Origin: Chitinophagaceae bacterium | Lineage (GTDB): Bacteria; Bacteroidota; Bacteroidia; Chitinophagales; Chitinophagaceae | Direction: 5' to 3' | Length of the DNA: 12,222 nucleotides | NCBI GenBank assembly: GCA_009996555.1 | Contig: JAACZX010000027.1 | Coordinates: 1-12,222, forward strand | In this document: one piece after another, positions 1 through 7,261 of the stretch | Numbering within the stretch: position 1 is the stretch's first letter | How the letters are laid out: each line of letters opens with the position of its first letter | Translations under genes and position numbers: made by a program | Notes under the pieces: model-generated | The model's input: only the letters and a program-made list of their open reading frames with translations | The model's database searches: none | Told to the model about the DNA's origin: nothing

Positions 1-2429
1 AAATTGTTTTTCTTGGCAATAGTATTACCGATGGATCGGAATGGACGCAACTGTTCAATGATGTGCAAATGAAGAACCAGGGCATCAGTGGTGATATTAC
101 AGCAGGTGTATTGCATCGTTTAGCTGTTGTTACTAATCGTAAACCTGCAAAAGTTTTTCTGCTGATCGGTACAAACGATCTGGCAAGAGGCATCAGTGCC
201 GATAGTGTGCTGAAGAATATGCTGTTGATCGCTGATTACATCAAACAGCAATCGCCCAAAACAAAATTGTATGTACAAAGTATTTTGCCGGTGAATGAAG
301 TGTATGGCAAGTTTGCGGGACACACAAAAAATACTGACGTTATTAAGAAAGTAAATGAGCAGCTAAAGACAAATGCAACTGCTCATTACTACCAGTATGT
401 TGATCTGCATACAGCCTTCAGCAATGAAAACGGAAAACTGAAACCTGAACTGAGTAATGATGGATTGCACCTGATGGGCAATGCGTATTTACTGTGGAAG
501 CACATCATTTATCCGTATGTGTACGATCTGCAACCAAAGGCTGCTATTATTCCGCAGCCACAACAACTGCAATGGAAGCAGGGTGCTTTTGCTGTGTACA
601 ATAACAAAACAATTGTACTGAAAGATAAAAGTTTGCTGAAAGAAGCAACACAACTGCAACAATATTTTCAATCGATCGGTTGGGAAATGAAGTTGGCAGA
701 TAAACCAACTGGCGGCGAATCGTTCATTGAAATCGGATTGGGAAAGCTGAAGTCAGCACAACATGAAAACGAAGCGTACCAACTGGATGTAAGTGCAGCA
801 GGCGTAAAACTTTTTGCCAATACTGCACACGGTATTTTCAACGGTATTCAAACATTGAAACAATTGCTGCGCAGCGGAACAATGATTGATGCAGTAAGTA
901 TCACTGATTGGCCTGCCTTCAGCTGGCGTGGTTATATGATCGATGTGGGACGAAATTATATGTCGATGCCCTTGCTGAAACAGCAGATCGATGTAATGGC
1001 TGCCAACAAACTCAATATTTTTCATTTTCATGCAACGGAAGATATTGCGTGGCGCATCGCCATCAAACAATATCCGCAACTCACCGCACCCGAACACATG
1101 CTGCGTAACAAAGGCATGTATTACAGCGAAACAGAGATAAAGGAGTTGATCAATTATTGCAATGAACGACATATTACGTTTGTTCCTGAGATTGATATGC
1201 CCGGCCACAGTGCTGCATTTAAGCGTGCCATGAAAACCGATATGCAGAGCGATAGTGGATTAATGATCGTAAAAAATATCCTGAAAGAATTTATTACAAC
1301 TTATGATGTGCCGTATATCCATATTGGTGCAGATGAAGTAAAGATCACCAACAAAAATTTTGTTCCTGAAGTAACTGCGTTCATCGAGAGTCTTGGAAAA
1401 AAAGTGATCGGCTGGCAGCCTGGTGGTAATTTCAGCAACAGTACTATCCGTCAACTTTGGATGGATGATAATGCACATCTTTCTTCCGATAATAAAATTC
1501 AATTCATTGATTCACGGCATTTGTATTTAAATCACATGGATCCTTTGGAAGCAGTCACCACCATCTTCAACCGAAAAATTGCAGACAAAGAAAAAGGCGA
1601 TGCAACAACACTCGGTGGTACCATCTGTATGTGGCACGACAGAGCAGCAAGCAAAGAAGAAGATATTCTCAACATGAATCCTGTTTATCCCGGCATACTT
1701 GCATTTGCAGAACGCAGCTGGCAGGGTGGTGGTGTTGATGGTTGGGTAGCAAACATCGGCGAACCGAATACTGCAAAAGCAAATGCATTCACTGAGTTTG
1801 AAAAGAGTTTACTTGATCACAAGCAACAATATTTTTCTCAGCTTTCATTTTCTTACGTCCAGCAATCAAATCTTGTTTGGAAATTGTTCGGACCGTTTGA
1901 TAACAAAGGTGATCTGGCGAAACAATTTGCACCGGAGCAAAAAAGTTTTCATGCAGATAAAATAAAACCAGCAGTTGAACAGATGGGTGCAACAATAGTG
2001 CTGCGTCATTGGTGGGCACCGTTAATTAAAGGAGCTGTGCCCAATGCGGAAGACAGTACCACCTGGTATGCCACAACAAAGATCTGGAGCGATGAAGATG
2101 GAGAAAAACAGTTTTGGGTCGGCTTTAATAATTTATCCCGCTCACCTGCAACCGATGCGCCGCCTGCAAATGCATGGGATAACAAACAGAGTGCAGTGTG
2201 GGTAAATGGAAATTTCATTCCTGCGCCACAGTGGAAACATGCAGGACAAAAAGGAAACAGTGAATTGCCGTTGGCTGATGAAGGCTATGAATACCGTAAG
2301 CCAACAACGATTTTATTAAAGAAAGGATGGAACACTGTGTTGATCAAAGCGCCGGTTGGAAGCTTCAAAGGCAAAGACTGGCAAAATCCTGTGAAGTGGA
2401 TGTTTACCTTTGCACCTGTTGAATTCTGA
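1..2429 (+). CDS. SGNH/GDSL esterase - GH20 hexosaminidase fusion (5' partial)
   Basis: The frame is open from base 3 with no stop, so the true start and any signal peptide lie before the window; 808 residues are visible. An SGNH esterase domain fills roughly visible residues 1-170. It has block I GNSIT (nucleophile Ser7), a GISGD glycine region, GTND (Asn58) and DGLH (Asp153/His156). A GH20 N-terminal domain begins at the IIPQP motif near residue 182. The GH20 barrel starts at FSWRGYMIDVGRN near 306 and carries the catalytic pair in HIGADE (Asp444-Glu445). About 200 C-terminal residues look like a beta-sandwich, ending in a KKGWNTVLIKAP stretch. Known for GH20: retaining hydrolysis of terminal beta-GlcNAc/GalNAc with substrate-assisted catalysis. 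The motifs differ from the next gene (HFHATED for HWHLVDD, WHDR for WTEY), so substrate preference may differ. Inferred role: periplasmic or surface deacylation plus exo-hexosaminidase action. It is probably co-transcribed with the GH20 gene 24 bases downstream. Confidence 0.88.
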   Translation, partial: IVFLGNSITDGSEWTQLFNDVQMKNQGISGDITAGVLHRLAVVTNRKPAKVFLLIGTNDLARGISADSVLKNMLLIADYIKQQSPKTKLYVQSILPVNEVYGKFAGHTKNTDVIKKVNEQLKTNATAHYYQYVDLHTAFSNENGKLKPELSNDGLHLMGNAYLLWKHIIYPYVYDLQPKAAIIPQPQQLQWKQGAFAVYNNKTIVLKDKSLLKEATQLQQYFQSIGWEMKLADKPTGGESFIEIGLGKLKSAQHENEAYQLDVSAAGVKLFANTAHGIFNGIQTLKQLLRSGTMIDAVSITDWPAFSWRGYMIDVGRNYMSMPLLKQQIDVMAANKLNIFHFHATEDIAWRIAIKQYPQLTAPEHMLRNKGMYYSETEIKELINYCNERHITFVPEIDMPGHSAAFKRAMKTDMQSDSGLMIVKNILKEFITTYDVPYIHIGADEVKITNKNFVPEVTAFIESLGKKVIGWQPGGNFSNSTIRQLWMDDNAHLSSDNKIQFIDSRHLYLNHMDPLEAVTTIFNRKIADKEKGDATTLGGTICMWHDRAASKEEDILNMNPVYPGILAFAERSWQGGGVDGWVANIGEPNTAKANAFTEFEKSLLDHKQQYFSQLSFSYVQQSNLVWKLFGPFDNKGDLAKQFAPEQKSFHADKIKPAVEQMGATIVLRHWWAPLIKGAVPNAEDSTTWYATTKIWSDEDGEKQFWVGFNNLSRSPATDAPPANAWDNKQSAVWVNGNFIPAPQWKHAGQKGNSELPLADEGYEYRKPTTILLKKGWNTVLIKAPVGSFKGKDWQNPVKWMFTFAPVEF

Positions 2430-2453
2430 AAAATAAATAAATTATAATCGATC

Positions 2454-2513
2454 ATGCCATTAAAAATTGTAAAATTCCTGTTGTTGCTTGTTTGTCCGTT
2501 AACCATGTTTGCA
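2454..2513 (+). other. Signal peptide of the GH20 enzyme
   Basis: The first 20 codons give a lysine-containing n-region (MPLKIVK), a leucine-rich hydrophobic core and a small-residue end (MFA), followed by QQ. The only cysteine in it (Cys14) lies in LLVCP, which does not fit a lipobox well, so type I cleavage is more likely than lipidation. Confidence 0.8.
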
Positions 2514-4757
2514 CAACAGGTTTCTATTATTCCGCAGCCGGTTGAATTAAAACTGAACGAAGGAAATTTCAGTATCGATAATAATACTTCTGTACAGTTC
2601 AATGCTTCACAAGCTGCATTAAAACCAGCGGTTGATTTTTTTCTCAACGCTGTAAATGATATTTCAGGCATTACATTGCAGCAGAATAAACCAACAGCAA
2701 AAAAAGTAGAATTCGTACTTGCAGCGCAAACTGCATTCAAACCTGAAGCATACAGCTTAACTGTTACGCCTTCACTTATTCAGATAAAAGCAAGCAGCTA
2801 CGCCGGTATTTTTTACGGCATCCAATCAGTACTGCAAACATTACCACAAGTGCGTACCAATGCGGCCTTGCAGGTGCCGTGTATGCAGATCATGGATGAA
2901 CCTCGTTTTAAATGGAGAGGCATGCATCTTGATGTGAGCCGTCATTTCTTTTCAGCAGATGTAGTAAAACAATACATCAACCTGATGTCGATGTACAAGA
3001 TGAATACATTTCATTGGCATTTGGTAGACGATCAGGGCTGGCGTATTGAAATCAAAAAATATCCCAGGCTTACTTCAACAGGTGCATGGCGTGTTGATCA
3101 GAACGATAAAGTATGGGGCAGCCGTCCGCAGGCGCAACCCGGCGAAGCAGCAACTTACGGTGGCTACTACACGCAGGAACAGGTAAAAGAAATTATTGCT
3201 TATGCGAAAACAAGAAACGTAACTGTTGTTCCTGAAATAGAAATGCCCGGGCATGTGGCATCGGCTATTGCAGCATATCCGCACCTGAGTTGCACGCAAC
3301 AACCGCAGTTATCGCTGACTGGGGGCAATTACAATAACATGTCCTCAAACTATTGCGCAGGTAATGAAGAAGTATTTTCGTTTTTGCAGGATGTGTTAAC
3401 GGAAGTGATCGCTTTGTTTCCTTCAACCTACATTCATATTGGTGGTGATGAAGTGGATAAAGGTCCATGGAAAAAATGTGAGCGTTGCCAGGCACGTATG
3501 AAAAAAGAAGGATTGAAGAACGAAGAAGAGCTGCAGAGTTATTTTATTAAACGCATGGAGAAATTCATCGTCAGCAAAAAAAGGAAAATGATCGGTTGGG
3601 ATGAAATACTTGAAGGAGGATTAGCACCTGAAGCAACCGTGATGAGCTGGCGTGGTGAAGCAGGTGGTATTGAAGCTGCAAAGATGAATCATGATGTGGT
3701 GATGACACCCGGTTCGCCTTGTTACTTCGATCACTACCAGGCAGGACCTGAAGGCGAACCATTGGCAATTGGAGGCTTTAATACCGTTAAGAAAGTGTAC
3801 GATTACGAACCGATACCAAAAGAGTTAAATGCAGAGCAACACAAATATGTTTTAGGTGCGCAAGGCAATGTGTGGACGGAATATATTTCTACTGCAGAAC
3901 ATCTGGAGTACATGGTGTTGCCACGTATGCTGGCATTGGCAGAAACTGTTTGGTCGCCTGCTGCTGCAAAAGATTGGAACAGTTTCAGCAAGCGTTTACA
4001 GTTTCATTTCAAAGCATTCGATGCAAAAGGTTTGCATTATTCACCGGGCAACTTTACTGTTGATATTAAACCCGCTGCAAAAAATGGCAAACTGGAAGTA
4101 GCATTGCTTTCTGAAGTGCCCACAGCTTCTATTCTTTACACAACCGACGGCACAGTGCCCACCATTTCAAGTAGATTGTACACAAAGCCTATTCCTGTTG
4201 AAAGCACACAAACACTTCGTGCAGTAACGATGCAGAACGGAAAGATCATGAACCTGCAACCCGTTGACCAACGGTTTGTGATGCATCAGGCAGTTGGAGC
4301 AAACGTGCAGTATGTACACCAGCCGTCAAGATCATATATGGCCGATGGTGTCAATTCGTTAACGGATGGTGTAAGAGGTAAATCTGCAGTAAATAAATTC
4401 TGGCATGGCTTCAGTAAAAATAATCTTGTTGCAACTGTTGATCTGGGTGCAGAAAAAAACATCAGCAGTATAACATTAGGTTGTCTGCAACATTACCGTG
4501 ACTGGATCTTTTTGCCAACAGCTGTAAGGTTTGAAATATCAGTTGATGGAAAAATATTTACGGAAGCTGCAACTGTACAGAATAATATATCGGTAAATGA
4601 AACGGCACTCACCATCAAAGATTTTACGGCAAAGTTTGCAGCAGCCAATGCCCGTTATGTGCGTGTAACAGCGTTTACACTGGAAGCCTGTCCGAAAGGT
4701 CATCCCGGTGAAGGAAAACCGGCATGGACCTTTGCTGATGAATTAATTGTTGAATAA
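2454..4757 (+). CDS. Secreted beta-N-acetylhexosaminidase, GH20 multi-domain
   Basis: This gene encodes a complete 767-residue exo-beta-N-acetylhexosaminidase that releases terminal GlcNAc or GalNAc. Residues 1-20 form a signal peptide (KIVKFLLLLVC core, likely cut at FA|QQ); no lipobox is seen, so it should be soluble periplasmic or secreted. A GH20 N-terminal domain starts at IIPQP (residue 25). The barrel runs from FKWRGMHLDVSRH (about 152) to about 515 and has canonical HWHLVDDQGWR, the catalytic pair Asp332-Glu333 in HIGGDE, MSWRGE, YFDHYQ and GNVWTEY. A chitobiase-type C-terminal module (about 540-605, LYTTDGTVPT) and an F5/8 type C (discoidin)-like module (about 615-767, TVDLGAEKNISSITLG) follow. 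All catalytic landmarks are intact. The ATG has no Shine-Dalgarno but an A/T-rich leader, common in Bacteroidetes. It follows the fused esterase-GH20 gene by 24 bases and is closed by a strong terminator, suggesting a two-gene or longer transcript. Confidence 0.95.
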   Translation: MPLKIVKFLLLLVCPLTMFAQQVSIIPQPVELKLNEGNFSIDNNTSVQFNASQAALKPAVDFFLNAVNDISGITLQQNKPTAKKVEFVLAAQTAFKPEAYSLTVTPSLIQIKASSYAGIFYGIQSVLQTLPQVRTNAALQVPCMQIMDEPRFKWRGMHLDVSRHFFSADVVKQYINLMSMYKMNTFHWHLVDDQGWRIEIKKYPRLTSTGAWRVDQNDKVWGSRPQAQPGEAATYGGYYTQEQVKEIIAYAKTRNVTVVPEIEMPGHVASAIAAYPHLSCTQQPQLSLTGGNYNNMSSNYCAGNEEVFSFLQDVLTEVIALFPSTYIHIGGDEVDKGPWKKCERCQARMKKEGLKNEEELQSYFIKRMEKFIVSKKRKMIGWDEILEGGLAPEATVMSWRGEAGGIEAAKMNHDVVMTPGSPCYFDHYQAGPEGEPLAIGGFNTVKKVYDYEPIPKELNAEQHKYVLGAQGNVWTEYISTAEHLEYMVLPRMLALAETVWSPAAAKDWNSFSKRLQFHFKAFDAKGLHYSPGNFTVDIKPAAKNGKLEVALLSEVPTASILYTTDGTVPTISSRLYTKPIPVESTQTLRAVTMQNGKIMNLQPVDQRFVMHQAVGANVQYVHQPSRSYMADGVNSLTDGVRGKSAVNKFWHGFSKNNLVATVDLGAEKNISSITLGCLQHYRDWIFLPTAVRFEISVDGKIFTEAATVQNNISVNETALTIKDFTAKFAAANARYVRVTAFTLEACPKGHPGEGKPAWTFADELIVE

Positions 4758-4769
4758 AACGATCAAACC

Positions 4770-4804
4770 AAAAAAATCCGCAGCAAACCGCTGCGGATTT
4801 TTTT
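4770..4804 (+). terminator. Intrinsic terminator, closes the GH20 block
   Basis: A perfect 15-bp hairpin runs from 4770-4784 to 4790-4804 with the 5-base loop AAACC. The core ATCCGCAGC/GCTGCGGAT is flanked by an A tract on the left and a T tract on the right. It begins 13 bases after the GH20 stop codon. Because the A and T tracts are symmetrical it could stop transcription in both directions, though both neighbouring genes are on the + strand. It separates the hexosaminidase unit from the antiporter gene. Confidence 0.93.
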
Positions 4805-4870
4805 ATACTGCAAATTATATTGAACCATTACGTCCGTCCTGTCTTCATCTTTTTCGCACCTGTTTATGTC

Positions 4871-4884
4871 TTGCGTATACTTTG
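4871..4884 (+). promoter_or_regulatory. Possible promoter for the antiporter gene
   Basis: The stretch TTGCGTATACTTTG lies 26 bases before the antiporter ATG and after the terminator, where a promoter is expected. TATACTTTG resembles the Bacteroidetes -7 box TAnnTTTG with one extra base in the spacer. No convincing -33 box is seen. This is a weak call made mainly from position. Confidence 0.3.
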
Positions 4885-4909
4885 TATATTGATGATATAA
4901 ACCTGCTGT

Positions 4910-6487
4910 ATGATCGAGCATTTTCCGTTTTTTCTAACCATGTTGCTGGCAATTATTTTTCTTGTGATGCTGGCAAACAAATTAAAAGTGGCTTATCCTG
5001 TATTGCTTGTTCTGGCAGGACTGCTGATAAGCTTTATACCCGGCATCCCTGTTATACACATTGATCCGGAATTGATCTTTATTATTTTCCTTCCACCATT
5101 ATTGTATGAAGCAGCATGGTCTATTTCATGGAAAGAGTTGTGGCGCTGGCGCCGTATTGTAGGCAGTTTTGCATTTGTAGTGGTGTTTCTAACTGCTTTG
5201 TCAGTGGCATTTGTCTCCAATTGGTTTATACCCGGCTTTACCTTGGCACTTGGTTTTTTATTGGGTGGAATCGTGTCGCCTCCCGATGCAGTGAGTGCAG
5301 GGGCCATTCTTAAATTTGTAAAGGTGCCCAAAAGAATGTCTTCAATACTGGAAGGCGAAAGTTTGCTGAATGATGCTTCTTCGCTGATCATTTTCCGTTT
5401 TGCTTTGATTGCAGTAGCCACCGGGCAATTTGTGTGGTACAATGCAGCACTAAGTTTCAGTTGGATGGTACTGGGTGGTGCTGCTGTTGGCTTACTCATC
5501 GGTTTTATTTTTATGAAACTGCATAAATATTTACCCACCGATGTAAATATGGATATTGTGCTCACTATCATCACGCCTTATATCATGTACATTGCTGCAG
5601 AGGAAATGCATAGCTCCGGTGTGCTGGCTGTGGTAAGTGGTGGTTTATTATTATCGAACAAGCGACATCATTTTTTAAGCAGCTCATCCAGGCTGCGTGG
5701 TGTAAATGTGTGGGAAAGCCTGGTGTTTGTTCTGAACGGGTTGGTGTTCTTGCTCATCGGGCTCGATTTGCCGGAAATAACCGATGGACTTAAACAGGAA
5801 GGTGTGAGTTTTACATCAGCTATTGGTTATGGCTTGCTCATTACAGTTGTTTTGATTGTTGTACGCTTTCTGTCGGGGTATGGCGCCGTTTTTACAACAT
5901 TGGTCGTACGTAATTTTATACAGGTAGCTGATCCCAACCCGGGATTTAAAGCGCCTTTGATCCTTGGCTGGACGGGGATGCGTGGTGTGGTTTCACTTGC
6001 AGCAGCATTGGCAATACCGGTACAGTTAAGCGACGGTACACCGTTTCCACAGCGAAACCTTATTTTATTTATCACGTTTGTGGTGATCTTAACCACGCTG
6101 GTGTTGCAGGGGCTAACATTACCCACGCTCATCAGGAAAATGAAACTGACATCGTATAACGATCATCTGCCGGAAGAAGAAGCCGATCATTTTATCCGGA
6201 AAGAATTGGCCAGTCATGCGTTAACTCATCTTACCAATAATTACAGCGATCAGCTTGATGAGCATCATGCCCTGAAAAAGCTGGTTGCTAAATGGGAGGG
6301 CAAAACTGCCGATGATGCAGAATTGATCATGCCTGCCGAAAGCAAACTTATTTACCTTGATCTGCTGAACCAGCAACGTAAATGGCTTATTGAACGGAAC
6401 CAGACAGATAAACATCTTGATGAAGATGTGATCAGGAAACATCTGCGGGTGATTGATATTGAGGAAGAAAAACTGCGGTTTATCTAA
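4910..6487 (+). CDS. Na+/H+ antiporter, CPA1 family
   Basis: This 525-residue inner-membrane cation/proton antiporter is close in length to other CPA1 (NhaP/NHE/YjcE-like) proteins. It has about 12 hydrophobic segments up to residue 407, then a charged cytoplasmic tail (about 408-525) rich in Glu, Asp, Lys and His. Family landmarks are visible: FLPPLLYEAAW (60-70), GGIVSPPDAVSAG (119-131), the ion-binding Asn154-Asp155 in LEGESLLNDASSL, and GWTGMRGVVSLAAALAIP (353-370, with Arg358). CPA1 proteins exchange cytoplasmic Na+ (sometimes K+) for protons to control pH and sodium. Ion selectivity cannot be read from the sequence. The start is the first ATG, placed directly before the first membrane segment. 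It sits alone between a terminator and a 325-base spacer, so it is likely a single-gene transcript unrelated to its neighbours. Confidence 0.94.
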   Translation: MIEHFPFFLTMLLAIIFLVMLANKLKVAYPVLLVLAGLLISFIPGIPVIHIDPELIFIIFLPPLLYEAAWSISWKELWRWRRIVGSFAFVVVFLTALSVAFVSNWFIPGFTLALGFLLGGIVSPPDAVSAGAILKFVKVPKRMSSILEGESLLNDASSLIIFRFALIAVATGQFVWYNAALSFSWMVLGGAAVGLLIGFIFMKLHKYLPTDVNMDIVLTIITPYIMYIAAEEMHSSGVLAVVSGGLLLSNKRHHFLSSSSRLRGVNVWESLVFVLNGLVFLLIGLDLPEITDGLKQEGVSFTSAIGYGLLITVVLIVVRFLSGYGAVFTTLVVRNFIQVADPNPGFKAPLILGWTGMRGVVSLAAALAIPVQLSDGTPFPQRNLILFITFVVILTTLVLQGLTLPTLIRKMKLTSYNDHLPEEEADHFIRKELASHALTHLTNNYSDQLDEHHALKKLVAKWEGKTADDAELIMPAESKLIYLDLLNQQRKWLIERNQTDKHLDEDVIRKHLRVIDIEEEKLRFI

Positions 6488-6497
6488 GCAGTATCTG

Positions 6498-6635
6498 CTG
6501 GCTGTTTAAAGGAACATTTGTTTGCTTGCATAAGTGCTGAACAGTTTTTTAAAAGGCATAATCGCAGTATGTAATCTCATGTTCTCTTCTGTAACATTCT
6601 CCTTTCTGTGAACTGGTTGTTTAAAGCTGCATTTG
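6498..6635 (+). repeat. Imperfect 23-base direct repeat pair
   Basis: The unit at 6498-6520 and the unit at 6613-6635 agree at 19 of 23 positions. Shared blocks are CTGG, TGTTTAAAG and CATTTG; the differences fall at positions 5 and 15-17 of the unit. The starts are 115 bases apart. It could be a pair of binding sites for a regulator of the downstream operon or a chance or decayed duplication. Confidence 0.5.
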
Positions 6636-6718
6636 CAAAAAAGCAGTATTTCTACTTGTTGCAGGCACAGAAGCAGGCCCTGTTGGAAAATAATCCATCA
6701 AATCAGTAAAACCTTCCA

Positions 6719-6748
6719 TTGAATGCCGTTACAGGCTTATTTACTTTG
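6719..6748 (+). promoter_or_regulatory. Candidate Bacteroidetes-type promoter for the MaoC operon
   Basis: TTG at 6719-6721 and TTACTTTG at 6741-6748 are separated by 19 bases. This resembles the -33 TTG / -7 TAnnTTTG pattern used by the Bacteroidetes housekeeping sigma factor, with one mismatch in the -7 box. Transcription would begin near 6755 and leave a leader of about 58 bases before the MaoC ATG. Confidence 0.45.
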
Positions 6749-6765
6749 AACTTGGAAAATAAGCC
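6734..6765. promoter_or_regulatory. Perfect 9-bp inverted repeat, candidate operator
   Basis: GGCTTATTT at 6734-6742 is the exact reverse complement of AAATAAGCC at 6757-6765, with 14 bases between. The left arm overlaps the candidate -7 box and the right arm covers the predicted start of transcription. This is a usual place for a repressor operator. No regulator gene is in the window. A hairpin role is less likely because the left arm would lie upstream of the transcript. Confidence 0.45.
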
Positions 6766-6812
6766 GGTTTTAAAGCAAGAGCCGGCAGGAACATAAAACT
6801 GATTGCAGCCAC

Positions 6813-7256
6813 ATGTTTATAAAGAAATACTTCGAAGAATTTGCAGTGAATGATGTGCGCCATACACGTGGACGCACAATTACCGAAACTGATATTGTTA
6901 TTCACGCCGGTCAATCTGGTGATTTTTTTCCTCATCACATGGACGAAGAGTGGTGCAAAACGCAGCCGTTTCAAAAACGCATTGCACACGGCACACTCAT
7001 CTTTACGGTAGCTATTGGTCTTACTGCCGATTTTATTAATGAAGTAAGCATGACCTATGGCTATGAGCGTTTGCGTTTTATTAAACCGGTATTCATTAAC
7101 GATACCATCAGAGTAACTGTTACCATTAAAGACAAAAAGGATCATAAGAAACCTGAATTTGGTTTAGTGACCGAACTGGTGGAATGTTTTAATCAGCATA
7201 ACGAACTGGTAATGCTTTGTGAGCATTTGTTATTAGTACATAAAGGAAACAACTGA
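6813..7256 (+). CDS. MaoC-like hot-dog hydratase/dehydratase
   Basis: This 147-residue single hot-dog protein belongs to the MaoC / (R)-enoyl-CoA hydratase type. The hydratase signature is recognisable in [16 protein letters not shown], which fits the family pattern GDxNPxH: Asp37 and His42 match the catalytic pair, while the usual Asn is Phe39. It is followed by the typical RIAHGTL (57-62) and a [13 protein letters not shown] strand. Family members add water to, or remove it from, CoA thioesters in the cytoplasm; some act in mesaconyl-, itaconyl- or C4-C5 acid pathways. The missing Asn suggests an unusual substrate pocket. It is the first gene of the apparent operon, preceded by a candidate promoter and operator, and stops 2 bases before the solute-binding-protein gene. 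Presence of two CoA-transferase genes nearby supports a CoA-thioester role. The exact substrate is unknown. Confidence 0.88.
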   Translation: MFIKKYFEEFAVNDVRHTRGRTITETDIVIHAGQSGDFFPHHMDEEWCKTQPFQKRIAHGTLIFTVAIGLTADFINEVSMTYGYERLRFIKPVFINDTIRVTVTIKDKKDHKKPEFGLVTELVECFNQHNELVMLCEHLLLVHKGNN

Positions 7257-7261
7257 GAATG
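7245..7261 (+). promoter_or_regulatory. Shine-Dalgarno-like site deciding the solute-binding-protein start
   Basis: GGAAAC, preceded by AAA, lies 11-14 bases before the ATG at 7259, inside the end of the MaoC gene. The same frame has a TAA stop at 7241-7243. The coding region therefore can gain at most five codons upstream, and no signal peptide could be hidden there. Confidence 0.55.

Larger units (their letters stand above)
6488..6812. other. 325-base intergenic region, regulatory
   Basis: No credible reading frame is seen here. The region holds an imperfect 23-base direct repeat (6498-6520 and 6613-6635), three copies of GCAGTAT (6488, 6564, 6643), a perfect 9-bp inverted repeat (6734-6742/6757-6765) around a candidate promoter, and a weak 5-bp hairpin near the next start codon. 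No clear terminator follows the antiporter gene. Confidence 0.6.

Noticed and set aside
544..2539. 16-base identical stretch CTATTATTCCGCAGCC at 544-559 and 2524-2539
   Set aside because: It encodes the conserved IIPQP motif that opens the N-terminal domain of both GH20 proteins, so homology of the domains explains it without a mobile or regulatory repeat.
2285..2740. 151-codon open frame on the minus strand spanning the junction of the two GH20 genes
   Set aside because: It overlaps the coding ends of both GH20 genes, covers the second gene's signal peptide and has no recognisable domain or promoter.
4747..5064. 105-codon open frame on the + strand between the GH20 and antiporter genes
   Set aside because: It reads through the strong terminator hairpin and overlaps the antiporter start in another frame; the product has no recognisable features.
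4993..5574. 193-codon open frame on the minus strand
   Set aside because: It lies wholly inside the well-supported antiporter gene, encodes a low-complexity Ser/Thr/Lys/Pro-rich product with no recognisable motif, and is explained as a shadow of membrane-protein codons.
6741..7145. 134-codon open frame on the minus strand opposite the MaoC gene
   Set aside because: It is antisense to a gene with clear family motifs and covers the candidate promoter; no independent support is seen.
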